Positions 1 through 7,591 of a DNA stretch of 40,962 nt are shown piece after piece. The DNA comes from an uncultured Porphyromonadaceae bacterium (lineage in GTDB: Bacteria; Bacteroidota; Bacteroidia; Bacteroidales; Muribaculaceae), in NCBI GenBank assembly GCA_900550025.1, contig URQP01000007.1, positions 1-40,962 of the forward strand. The letters are read 5' to 3'. The first letter of the stretch is position 1. Each line of letters begins with the position of its first letter. Below the pieces are notes generated by a model. It searched no databases and had not been told where the DNA came from. It worked only from the letters and a program-made list of their open reading frames with translations. The translations under genes and the position numbers were made by a program.

Positions 1-53
1 TAGGACGCAAGATTTTCATTCTTGAAAGAGGAGTTCGATTCTCCTATGGGCTA
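1..53 (+). tRNA. tRNA-Glu (anticodon UUC), 3' part only
   Basis: The 5' end lies outside the window. Visible parts are the end of the D arm, an anticodon stem CAAGA/TCTTG (8-12 and 20-24) around the loop TTTTCAT (13-19) giving anticodon TTC, a four-base variable region, a T arm AGGAG/CTCCT (29-33 and 41-45) with loop TTCGATT, and the 3' acceptor strand ATGGGCT (46-52) followed by discriminator A at 53. The layout matches bacterial tRNA-Glu. The CCA end is not encoded and would be added after transcription. The acceptor pairing cannot be checked because the 5' strand is missing. Confidence 0.85.
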
Positions 54-59
54 CGTGAC

Positions 60-90
60 AAGCATCAGTCGTCAAGGCTGATGCTTTGTT
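60..90 (+). terminator. Intrinsic terminator after tRNA-Glu
   Basis: A perfect 9-bp inverted repeat, AAGCATCAG (60-68) and CTGATGCTT (78-86), has a 9-base loop and is followed by TGTTTGCTTT. It starts 7 bases after the tRNA 3' end, so it probably ends tRNA transcription. The T-tract is interrupted, so termination strength is uncertain. Confidence 0.65.
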
Positions 91-166
91 TGCTTTGCAT
101 ATCCGGAAGGCAGGATGTAAGCGCCTTCCGCCGGGCGGTGCCGGCTTTTTCGCGCCGGCTTGCGGC

Positions 167-1063
167 CTACCGCCGCCGGATGATGCCCGATACACGTGAA
201 TTGGGGAGGACCATGAATTTCATTATGTGCCCTAAATGTTTTGGAGTCAGCGGGTATTTCAAGAACTTACCGAAATGCCGCCATGAATTGTATTGACGCA
301 GGTTGCGGTAATTGCGTAAAAGCCTGAAATATTCCTTTTCTTCCAACTCTTTCATTTCGTCGCGCGACAATTTTAAGTCTGAAGAAGTCGCCGGAAGCAT
401 GCGATGCCATTTTTTGTTGAAGGCGTATAAAGTGTCGGCAAACCAACGTCCGTCGAAGTTCCCGTTCGAGAAATGCTTTATGTCAATCGTGCCGCATACA
501 TAGTTCCGGTACCGTTTGCTTATCGTAAGCGAGAAATCGAAATCGTAGCAGTGGAATCCTCTTATCACGCTTTCGTCGAAAGGATATTCCTCCCATACGT
601 CCTTACGCACGAACAAGGCAAAACCGTCGAGCACCACTACCTCCTCGAACTCCTTATCCTTTGTCATTCCGGACCAGCTGTGGTTGGATTCCCCTTTGTC
701 CGACATGTAGTAATAGTTCGTCACATTGAGCTTCCGCAATGAACACCACGACGACGGCACGCAGGTCTTTGCCTTGCTCCCGGCAAAGCCTATCACTCCG
801 CATCCGGGTTCTGAAAGCTTTCCGCATATCTTCCCGAACCAGTCTTTTTTCAGGAAACAAGCGTCTTCGTGGATAAAAAGCAGGTAGGGGTATTTTGCCT
901 GCGACGCGCACAGGTTGTAAACTTTTGCGATGGAATACTTGTCTTTACGGTTGTCGAAATCGATTATCTCGTAATCCACATTGTTGCCGATGGTGGCGTA
1001 TATGTTTTCTTTAAGTGCCGCAAGCATCTGCGGTCTGACGGAGCATACGATTATTGAAAGCAT
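167..1063 (-). CDS. Family 2-like glycosyltransferase (StrF-type domain)
   Basis: A 298-residue protein beginning MLSIIVCSVRPQ, the first beta strand of a GT-A fold, with no signal peptide, so probably cytoplasmic. Around residues 60-75 it has YPYLLFIHEDACFLKKDW, where the HEDA segment sits in the place of the acidic nucleotide-sugar/metal motif. A segment near residues 145-155 (VVLDGFALFVRKDVW) is the usual second conserved strand of this group. These features fit the Glyco_tranf_2_5/StrF-like family, which modifies surface glycans, but donor and acceptor cannot be read from the sequence. The C-terminal 60 residues are Arg/Lys rich (ending SGIIRRR), suggesting membrane association. It is a single-gene unit, lying between the tRNA terminator and the PorW-like gene. 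The ATG at 1063 directly follows a promoter-like palindrome. Confidence 0.75.
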   Translation of the reverse strand: MLSIIVCSVRPQMLAALKENIYATIGNNVDYEIIDFDNRKDKYSIAKVYNLCASQAKYPYLLFIHEDACFLKKDWFGKICGKLSEPGCGVIGFAGSKAKTCVPSSWCSLRKLNVTNYYYMSDKGESNHSWSGMTKDKEFEEVVVLDGFALFVRKDVWEEYPFDESVIRGFHCYDFDFSLTISKRYRNYVCGTIDIKHFSNGNFDGRWFADTLYAFNKKWHRMLPATSSDLKLSRDEMKELEEKEYFRLLRNYRNLRQYNSWRHFGKFLKYPLTPKHLGHIMKFMVLPNSRVSGIIRRR

Positions 1064-1082
1064 ATATTTGATTTAAAAGTGT

Positions 1083-1104
1083 CCTAATTTTCTGCAAAAT
1101 TAGG
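1083..1104 (-). promoter_or_regulatory. Promoter -7 element inside a perfect palindrome before the glycosyltransferase
   Basis: On the minus strand TAATTTTG (1102-1095) matches the Bacteroidota -7 consensus TAnnTTTG, 32 bases before the start codon. It sits in a perfect 9-bp inverted repeat, CCTAATTTT (1083-1091) and AAAATTAGG (1096-1104), with a 4-base centre. No TTG -33 element is seen at standard spacing. The palindrome could be an operator or chance in AT-rich DNA. Confidence 0.5.
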
Positions 1105-1202
1105 AATTTTGCCGCAAATGTCATAGCTTGTGCCGGCAGGGTTTGGATATGGATTGAAATTCCACTGGTCCCCGCCTTGCCTGCGGGCGGATGCGGCAGG
1201 GG

Positions 1203-4037
1203 TCATTCGCCGGTTCCTGTAAGGATTTCTTCTTCGGCAGCGGCGATTTTTTCCTCGACGGCATCGTCCGACAGTTCGCTGAGGAATTGGAAGTATTCGG
1301 CGAACGAGCGGCCTTCATTGAGCAGGATGTCGAAATTCTTCTTGCTGATGAACACCGGGCGGATTTTTTCGGAAATGCTGACTTGCTTGTCGGCAAACAG
1401 CAGCTTGCTGTACTCCTCCACGTCGGCAAGGCTTGTGAAACCTTTTATCGCTATTATGCCGAGTTGTCCGAACGTCATGCGCTCGATGTCGAAGTCGCGG
1501 ACGGTGTACGACGAGAAGTTGTGCCGTGCCACGTCGAACAGCAGACGGTTCGACGATACGCTGTCGGTAGGATATGTGAGCAGGCAGATGTGTTCGCCTT
1601 CCGGCGACGGGTCGAAAGGCGTCACGCCCCCTTCGCCGCTTTGTGCCGTGGTGTCGTTTGTCAGGCGTATCGACCATATCATTCCGCGCATGTTCGTCGA
1701 GCCTCCGTTCACTTTCCTGCCTTTTGCCATATCTTTCAGTATCGACGAGGCGAGGGGGGTGATGTCGGTTTCCGGGTATCTTACGAGCAGTTCCTTCAAG
1801 GTGTTCTGGAAATCGTCGTATTTCTTTTCAGGGACGTAGGCCAATGCGTGCAGCAGCATGAACTTCGGCATGATTTTCGACAGCGGGTAGCGCCGCATCA
1901 TCTCGTTGTAGCTCTCGTGCACGGCGGCGTTGCGGTTGTTGAGGTAGTCGTCGTAGGTCTTTGCGTACATTTCTTCCTGCACGCGGTCCATGTCGCGCAG
2001 ATTCTGTATGTAATTCGGGTCGGCGAGGGCAAGCCCGTATTTCGAGTCTGCGAAATCGGCGAGTATTTTCTGGCGGTACACCTCGGCCTTGTCGTTCATT
2101 CCGTAGCGGATATACATCAGGTACATGTTGTAGTACATGTCCAGCCGGTAGATGTTGTCGGGGAAGCGTGTGTCGAGTTCGTTGAAGGCGTTCTCGGCGG
2201 CTGTCACGTCCTCTAATTTGTCCTTGAGGATGATTCCCATGTTGAACAGCCCTTCCTGTATGATGTTCTCGGCGTTCTGCCTTTCCTCGTCGGTCTTGGG
2301 TATCTGCACGAGGTAGTATTCCGGATAGTGGGGGTCGGCTTCTTTGGCTTTCTCCTCTTCCGCTTTCTTCACCTCGGCAATCTGTTCTTCCGACAGCGGA
2401 TTGCCAAGCGAGTCGGTCATTACTTTTTCCTCTTCCTCGTCGTAATTGGTTTCCTCGAAATCCGACATCGAGAATGTCGCCTTGTTTATGCGCCGCCAGT
2501 CGTCCTCGAGCTTACGGCTGCCCCATAGTTTCTGGAATTGCGTTTTACCGGCGTTTTTTGTAGCCGTGTTGTAGAAGTACCACGATTTGTCGGTGTTGAG
2601 CGTATATGTCGTGGTGTTGCTTTGCAATTGCGAGGCGTTTGCGCTGGCCTGTGCCATATATTCCTGCCGGGCGGCTTCTTCGGCCTGCTTGCGCTCTTTC
2701 TCTTTCAATTCCTCCACGAGGCGTTCCGCCACTTTCATCTGCTCCTCGGGCGACAGGCGCGACAGTTCGAGCAGCGAGTCCTGAAGCGTGACGTTTTGGG
2801 AATATACGGCAAGCTCGTCCAGAACGTCGGAACGGCGTTTCAGCATTTCGTAGTTCGGATAGTCGTCGGGCAATTGGGGTATCGCCTCTGAGTAGCACGG
2901 CTGTGCCAAGTCGTATTTGAACTGCTCGAAATACAGTCCTCCGAGCGTAATTTGGTTGATGGCTTTCTCACGGCCGTTGCGGGTGCTTTTTTCGTTGGCG
3001 AGGATGTAGTTCTCTATTGCCTTTGTCGTGTCGTTGCGCGAGAGGTAGAGATTGCCTATGGCGTAATAAATCTGGTCGAGATAGTCTTTGTTGCGGTCCT
3101 GCCGCGCCATTTTCTGCAAGGATTTCACTTCCGGCTCTATGTTCGAGCCTTGGTACACCTCGGTCTGCTTGATGCGGGCGTTCAATTGCGTGCGGTAGCT
3201 GGCGTTCGACGCTCCTGCCACGTTCTTGAACATCTTGTAGGCGTTGCCGTTGTCGCCGTTTGCCGCATACACTTGTCCGAGCAGGAAGCGCATGCGTGTC
3301 TTTTGTATCCCGCCGGTGTTTTCCACCGCTTTTTCAAGATAGGGGGCGGCTTCTTTCATCTTGCCGCTTTTTATGAGGAAATCGGCGTATGCCGTGTTGT
3401 ACATGGTGCGCAGCCGTTTGTTTGTCAGCTCTTCCGGCTTGAGCCTGCTGATTACGTTTTCCGCCTCGTTTGTCCATCCTAAGGCGCAATAGCTTCTTAT
3501 CTGCCATATCTTTGACTCCGCCACGAGTTCCGGGAGCCACGTGAAATTCTTCTCGACGTACATAAACGTTGCCGACGAGGCGAGGAAATCGCCCTTCAGG
3601 TACTGTGCTTCTCCCATCAGCCGCCATGCGTTGTGGAGGAACGGATTGTATTCGCCGCGCTTCAGGAACTCCCGGTATTTCGGATTCTTCATCTTGCCGC
3701 GGTCCTTTTTCGGGCGTTTCTGTATGGAGTGCAGGGCTATGGCCTTTTCCATTTTCTCGATGGTGCGCTCGAAGTCGGCCGACGGCTGCGGTGCCTTGGG
3801 GTCGGCGTAGGCTTCGGCGGGATGGATGTAGACGAGGTCGGAGTAGTCGTCCTCGTATTCTTTCTCCATCTTCTGTATCTGTTCCTTATAGTGCTCCTCT
3901 CCGTTGAAATATACATTGTAGCGGGTAGTGAACGCTTGGAAAAAGCGTGTGCCTGCCGTGTTCTTCTTCGTGCTGCATGAGTATAGCGCGAAAGCCACGG
4001 CGGCGAGTAGCAGTATGTATATCGGGCGGCGGGTCAA
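1203..4037 (-). CDS. PorW/SprE-like TPR lipoprotein (type IX secretion-associated family)
   Basis: A 944-residue protein. Residues 1-20 form a lipoprotein signal ending ALYSC, with Cys21 as the lipidation site, so it should be anchored in the envelope. Just after it come STKKNTAGTRFFQAFTTRYN and VYFNGEEHYKEQ, the hallmark N-terminus of the PorW/SprE family, followed by many TPR-like helix pairs (about 110-420 and 590-730). A charged segment near 540-580 (YDEEEEK, KKAEEEKAKEAD) breaks the helices. The last 100 residues contain a small alpha/beta segment (GQLGIIAIKGF). PorW/SprE is needed for type IX secretion and gliding in some Bacteroidota, but homologues also occur where that system is not obvious, and no other por/spr gene is in the window. 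The start appears to be TTG: upstream in frame there is only a stop, and the next ATG lies beyond the lipobox. It begins 8 bases after the ABC permease stop, so the two are probably cotranscribed. Confidence 0.8.
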   Translation of the reverse strand: MTRRPIYILLLAAVAFALYSCSTKKNTAGTRFFQAFTTRYNVYFNGEEHYKEQIQKMEKEYEDDYSDLVYIHPAEAYADPKAPQPSADFERTIEKMEKAIALHSIQKRPKKDRGKMKNPKYREFLKRGEYNPFLHNAWRLMGEAQYLKGDFLASSATFMYVEKNFTWLPELVAESKIWQIRSYCALGWTNEAENVISRLKPEELTNKRLRTMYNTAYADFLIKSGKMKEAAPYLEKAVENTGGIQKTRMRFLLGQVYAANGDNGNAYKMFKNVAGASNASYRTQLNARIKQTEVYQGSNIEPEVKSLQKMARQDRNKDYLDQIYYAIGNLYLSRNDTTKAIENYILANEKSTRNGREKAINQITLGGLYFEQFKYDLAQPCYSEAIPQLPDDYPNYEMLKRRSDVLDELAVYSQNVTLQDSLLELSRLSPEEQMKVAERLVEELKEKERKQAEEAARQEYMAQASANASQLQSNTTTYTLNTDKSWYFYNTATKNAGKTQFQKLWGSRKLEDDWRRINKATFSMSDFEETNYDEEEEKVMTDSLGNPLSEEQIAEVKKAEEEKAKEADPHYPEYYLVQIPKTDEERQNAENIIQEGLFNMGIILKDKLEDVTAAENAFNELDTRFPDNIYRLDMYYNMYLMYIRYGMNDKAEVYRQKILADFADSKYGLALADPNYIQNLRDMDRVQEEMYAKTYDDYLNNRNAAVHESYNEMMRRYPLSKIMPKFMLLHALAYVPEKKYDDFQNTLKELLVRYPETDITPLASSILKDMAKGRKVNGGSTNMRGMIWSIRLTNDTTAQSGEGGVTPFDPSPEGEHICLLTYPTDSVSSNRLLFDVARHNFSSYTVRDFDIERMTFGQLGIIAIKGFTSLADVEEYSKLLFADKQVSISEKIRPVFISKKNFDILLNEGRSFAEYFQFLSELSDDAVEEKIAAAEEEILTGTGE

Positions 4038-4045
4038 TTCTTTAT

Positions 4046-4894
4046 TCAGCTTTTAATTGATAACGTATTGGTCGGTCTTTTATTGCGGCGCTTCTTCTTT
4101 TTCAACGAAAGGATAAGGCGTGCGGACGCATATGCCGCGATTAGCGTCACCACGATGGTTGCCGAGGCCGGGACATTGCTCCAATAGGAAATGAAAAGTC
4201 CTGCCACGGAGCATAGAAGGCTTGCCGCCGAGGCTATCGCTAACATAGGCTTCAATCTGGATGTGAACGCTTCGGCTATCATCTGCGGGATGGCGAAAAG
4301 CGACATGAGGAGCATTATGCCTATCAGTTTCAAAGTAAGCACCACACACACCGACACTACCACCATCATCGTGCCGTTTATCAGGCGTACCGGCAAGTTG
4401 ATGGTGCGCGCGTAGTCGGCATCGAAGGCGCATACCGTTATCGGGCGGTAGAACAGCGTGATGAATGTGAGCAAAAACACGAGGAATCCGGCGAAAACCC
4501 AGATGTCGGCGCTTGAGATTGTGAGCAGGTTGCCGAACAGGAAAGAATTGAGCTCGGGGACATAGCCGGATGTGAGGAATATGAAGATTACGCCGGCGGC
4601 CATGCCTAACGCCCATATCACGGAAATGGCGGAATCTTCCCGGATGTGCCGCCGTGCCGACATCCATTCCACACCGAGAGCCGACGCTATGGCGAACGCT
4701 CCGGCGGCGATTATCGGGTTCATCCCGATGTAGTAGCCCAGTCCGAGCCCTCCGAAGCAAGCGTGGGTGATGCCTCCGGTGACGAACATCAGCCGTCTCG
4801 TGACCACGTAGGTGCCTACGATGGCCGACGCTATGCTCACGAGCATAAGCCCTATGAGGGCGTTTCTGAAAAAAGCGAATCCGAATATTTCCAT
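4046..4894 (-). CDS. Metal (Zn/Mn/Fe-type) ABC transporter permease
   Basis: A 282-residue, very hydrophobic protein with about eight or nine membrane segments. It fits the ABC-3 family (ZnuB/TroC/MntB): it contains VTRRLMFVTGGITHACFGGLGLG near residue 30-50, which is the family's SHA/THA-G signature, and TLKLIGIMLLMSLFAIPQMIA near residue 190-210. Such permeases pair with an ATPase and a substrate-binding protein to import zinc, manganese or iron. Neither partner is adjacent here, so the metal cannot be named. I start it at the ATG at 4894 (MEIFGFAFF). A longer in-frame ATG at 5002 would add 36 low-complexity Thr/Ser residues and overlap the preceding gene by 92 bases. The C-terminus is basic (KKKKRRNKR), consistent with a cytoplasmic tail. 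Confidence 0.88.
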   Translation of the reverse strand: MEIFGFAFFRNALIGLMLVSIASAIVGTYVVTRRLMFVTGGITHACFGGLGLGYYIGMNPIIAAGAFAIASALGVEWMSARRHIREDSAISVIWALGMAAGVIFIFLTSGYVPELNSFLFGNLLTISSADIWVFAGFLVFLLTFITLFYRPITVCAFDADYARTINLPVRLINGTMMVVVSVCVVLTLKLIGIMLLMSLFAIPQMIAEAFTSRLKPMLAIASAASLLCSVAGLFISYWSNVPASATIVVTLIAAYASARLILSLKKKKRRNKRPTNTLSIKS

Positions 4895-4910
4895 TGCGGA
4901 CGGTGTTGTT

Positions 4911-6881
4911 TTAATAATAGCCGTTAAGGTCGTTGAAAAACTGCTGGTTAGGGTCGTTGGGGTCGGTGAAGTCGTTGAATCCGTCGTCTTCTTCGTCTTC
5001 ATTTTCCGGAGTCTTTATCTCTTCCCAACGTTTGCGTTCCGGCTTGTTCTTCTTTATGTCGTAAGGCTTTTGCATGTCGACGGGCAGCGCATAGATGTCC
5101 CATGTCTGTTCCACGTCCCAGTTCCGTTTCAGGTTGATTGCCGAAGGATAGTAGTAGGTCTCTTCCGGCTGGCGCTTCTCGTTGTAGTTGCCGGTGTCGT
5201 ATTCGCCGTTGCCGTTGCGGTCGATTACGATGCGGGCGTAGTATTTCGCTGGCATCATGTTGATGAATTCCGCGCGGTGGTCTTTTACCGGTACGGAAAG
5301 CACCAATTTGTCGCTTGAGTTGAGGAGCTCGACGAACGCCGAGTCCTTGACGGCCGGGATGTTGAATATCAGGTTGCCGTAGTCCTCGAGCTTGCGCACG
5401 TTGAGTTCTGAGCTGAAAGTCTTTATGAATAGCCCGTAGATGCTCGTGATGCCTGTCGAGTCGATTGTCACGCGGTAGGTAGCCCCCGGCTCCCAGCGGT
5501 GGCGGAGCGAGAGTTGCCTGCGGTTGAGGGTGGAGTCGCGGAATCCGATTTTGAAGTCTGTGACAGGAGTCCACAGGGTGTCCTGCTGCATTTCCAAGTG
5601 TACGGCGGCCGTGTCGAGCGACGCTATCGGCTCGGCCGATTCCATGACTACGGGGGCATATACCTCTTGCGTCGTTCCTGATGTTATTCTGAGGTCGAGG
5701 AAGCGCATTTCCACGGTGTCGGTCTCTTCCTCGTCCTTGTCGCGCTTCTTTTTCTTTTGGGGTTTCGGCCGTTGGAACGAGAAGTTGAGCGTGTCGGTTC
5801 CCCATACAAGGTTGTTGAGCGTGTCGGTCCGCAATGACTTCAGCTCCACAAGCAGCGTGTCTGACGACACGAGCTCCGGGCGGTTTATCCAGTAGGTCAG
5901 TGTGTCGTTGGTCAGCGACCGTTCGAGCGTGTACCAGTCTTCGGGCTCAGGCTGTTTGTTGATGATGCGCAGCGACGGAAGCGTGTCCGACGGTGCCGCG
6001 AATTCGAGCGACAGGCGTGTGGAGTCGATGCGGCTGTAAGTCTGCATGTATTGTGCCTTGTAGTTCTCGTTGAACATGCTCAGCAATATGTCGTTTGGCA
6101 GATACATCGTTTTTGCCACCGTTTTCACCGTGTCGATTGTCTTTCCGTCAAGCCCGAACACCGTGTCGGCCGCTTGTATCCGCTCGCAGCGGGGCACCAC
6201 GATTGAGTCGTAGAACGCTATGTCTTCCGACGGGTTGGCGAACTTGTAGTCGCGGTCGGCGTCGTTGATGGCGTAGAGCCGGTATTTGCCGGGCTTTATG
6301 TTGCGGATGATGAATTGTCCGCGGTCGTTGGTGCGCGCCACCCTCTCGAGTTTTATCTTCTGGAAAGCCGAGTCGGCAAGGTTGCTGTGAAGCCCAACCA
6401 CTACGCCCTGTTGCGGTTCGAGGGTGTGCGAGTCGAGCACGATGCCGGCCACCCGCATCGAGTCGATGTGGCTGCCTGTCGAGAATGCGAAAGCGAAGTT
6501 TTCCAGCGGGTTGCCTTCGTTGTTGTCCTGTATGGAATTTGAAAAATCAATCGTGTAGGTGGTGTTGGGGATGAGGGTGTCGATGATTTCGACGGTCACT
6601 TTCTTGCCGTTTGCCGTCAGTTTCGGCATTTCGGTCTGTGCCGGCGACACGATTATCTTGTTCGACGGATCGTCGAGAGTGACTATTTCGTCGAACGACA
6701 GTTCTATCTTGCTTTTGTTGAAATTGAGCGCGTCGGGCTCGGGCTCGCTTTTCACGAATATGGGCGGCAGTTTGTCCTGCGGGCCTCCTTCCGGGTTGCC
6801 TATGCTGGCGCAAGAGTAAAGCACAGTCCATATCACTGCGGCAAGCACGGCGTATATCAGTTTCCTTAAGTCCATCTCCAA
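4911..6881 (-). CDS. Ig-like domain (Big_5) lipoprotein
   Basis: A 656-residue lipoprotein with signal ending TVLYSC (Cys24) and the family-typical continuation ASIGNPEGGPQDKLPPIF. Residues 35-135 look like a bacterial Ig-like Big_5 domain (SKIELSFDEIVTLDD; PNTTYTIDFSNSIQD). Residues 143-230 look like a carboxypeptidase-regulatory-like beta sandwich (VARTNDRGQFIIRNIKPGKY). The rest is beta-rich and interrupted by a basic/acidic patch near 375-390 (KPQKKKKRDKDEEE). The protein is common in Bacteroidota with unknown role; a structural or surface function is likely. It heads the run with the metal permease (start 16 bases downstream) and the PorW-like gene, so these three may share a transcript. 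A second ATG two codons in (MDLRKL) is an equally plausible start. Confidence 0.75.
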   Translation of the reverse strand: MEMDLRKLIYAVLAAVIWTVLYSCASIGNPEGGPQDKLPPIFVKSEPEPDALNFNKSKIELSFDEIVTLDDPSNKIIVSPAQTEMPKLTANGKKVTVEIIDTLIPNTTYTIDFSNSIQDNNEGNPLENFAFAFSTGSHIDSMRVAGIVLDSHTLEPQQGVVVGLHSNLADSAFQKIKLERVARTNDRGQFIIRNIKPGKYRLYAINDADRDYKFANPSEDIAFYDSIVVPRCERIQAADTVFGLDGKTIDTVKTVAKTMYLPNDILLSMFNENYKAQYMQTYSRIDSTRLSLEFAAPSDTLPSLRIINKQPEPEDWYTLERSLTNDTLTYWINRPELVSSDTLLVELKSLRTDTLNNLVWGTDTLNFSFQRPKPQKKKKRDKDEEETDTVEMRFLDLRITSGTTQEVYAPVVMESAEPIASLDTAAVHLEMQQDTLWTPVTDFKIGFRDSTLNRRQLSLRHRWEPGATYRVTIDSTGITSIYGLFIKTFSSELNVRKLEDYGNLIFNIPAVKDSAFVELLNSSDKLVLSVPVKDHRAEFINMMPAKYYARIVIDRNGNGEYDTGNYNEKRQPEETYYYPSAINLKRNWDVEQTWDIYALPVDMQKPYDIKKNKPERKRWEEIKTPENEDEEDDGFNDFTDPNDPNQQFFNDLNGYY

Positions 6882-6897
6882 TCTTTGAAATCCGCCG

Positions 6898-6930
6898 TAA
6901 AGTTACAAAAAAACTCTCATTGTCAGCCAA
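6898..6930 (-). promoter_or_regulatory. Probable promoter of the Ig-like/permease/PorW-like run
   Basis: On the minus strand TTG (6930-6928) is followed after 22 bases by TAACTTTA (6905-6898), one mismatch from TAnnTTTG, and the start codon lies 16 bases further on. This is the only promoter-like site seen before the three-gene run. Confidence 0.5.
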
Positions 6931-7042
6931 AGCAACGGTGCAGCACTTAACGGATTCCGCTCTTTGTCGTGCAGCCGCTTCCCGACCTATGCAAGCGCAG
7001 CTGCACTAACCTGCGACGCAGTCGCAATAACGGCGGCCGCAT

Positions 7043-7591
7043 TCAGTCTCCGAACATGGCGTGCATCTCGTCGAAACGTCGGAGTTGCTCGGTCCCGAAT
7101 TTCTCCATCGAATGGCGTATGCTTTTTATGGTCTTGATTTTGTCGGGCGACGATTTCGAGAAAAATTTGTCGGCATAGCAGATTATTTTCTCCTCAAGGC
7201 TTACAGGCAGCATGTCGCGGTGAGGCAGCGGCAGATTTTCCGCTATGATTTCCGCGCGCGATAACCCCGCTCCGGTGTGCCGTTCGCACACCAAGGCGTG
7301 CCGCGGCAGCCCTTCCGCCCGCAGCAATTCCCCGCCTATTATGCCGTGGCGGATATACGGCTCCGTGCCGTAGCAGAATATTTTGGGCGCGGAAGTGCGG
7401 AAAATGCCTATGTCGTGCAGTAGTGCAGCTTCATAGACAAATTCCGCGGTTGCAGTTCCCACAACGCATTTTTCTGCTATTTTTGCGGCTTTTTCCGCCA
7501 CTTGGTTGCTGTGCCGCCAAAGCAGTCGGAAAAGGTCGGAATCTTCGGTGTAGTATTTCAGTAAAATTTCTTTGGCCTTCAGTCCGCTCAT
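7043..7591 (-). CDS. HD-domain phosphohydrolase
   Basis: A 182-residue cytoplasmic protein. His27 (LLWRHSNQVAE), the pair His59-Asp60 in LLHDIG, and His82, His98 and His105 (YIRHGIIGGELL; PRHALVCERHTGAG) form the metal-binding pattern of the HD/HDIG superfamily, which hydrolyses phosphomonoester or phosphodiester bonds in nucleotides. The substrate is unknown. I start it at ATG 7591 because this ATG overlaps the ilvE stop as ATGA, a classic coupling arrangement, and because the residues encoded further upstream (out of frame with ilvE) are Arg/His-rich and unlike a protein. It is therefore probably translated together with ilvE. No link between the two activities is known to me. No clear terminator follows; a short TGCGAC/GTCGCA hairpin lies downstream without a T-run. 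Confidence 0.8.
   Translation of the reverse strand: MSGLKAKEILLKYYTEDSDLFRLLWRHSNQVAEKAAKIAEKCVVGTATAEFVYEAALLHDIGIFRTSAPKIFCYGTEPYIRHGIIGGELLRAEGLPRHALVCERHTGAGLSRAEIIAENLPLPHRDMLPVSLEEKIICYADKFFSKSSPDKIKTIKSIRHSMEKFGTEQLRRFDEMHAMFGD

Noticed and set aside
104..130. CGGAAGGC/GCCTTCCG inverted repeat as a terminator for the glycosyltransferase gene
   Set aside because: The 8-bp stem is real, but there is no T-run on the minus strand after it; a role is not supported.
1157..1202. GC-rich CCGCC/GGCGG inverted sequence after the PorW-like stop
   Set aside because: The stem is short and no T-tract follows on the minus strand, so I do not call a terminator.
1191..2216. A 341-codon plus-strand open frame inside the PorW-like gene
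   Set aside because: The translation is Val/His/Arg-rich low-information sequence, a frame shadow of the TPR lipoprotein.
4895..5002. N-terminal extension of the metal permease
   Set aside because: It adds 36 Thr/Ser/Pro residues overlapping the preceding gene; the ATG at 4894 starts just before the first membrane helix.
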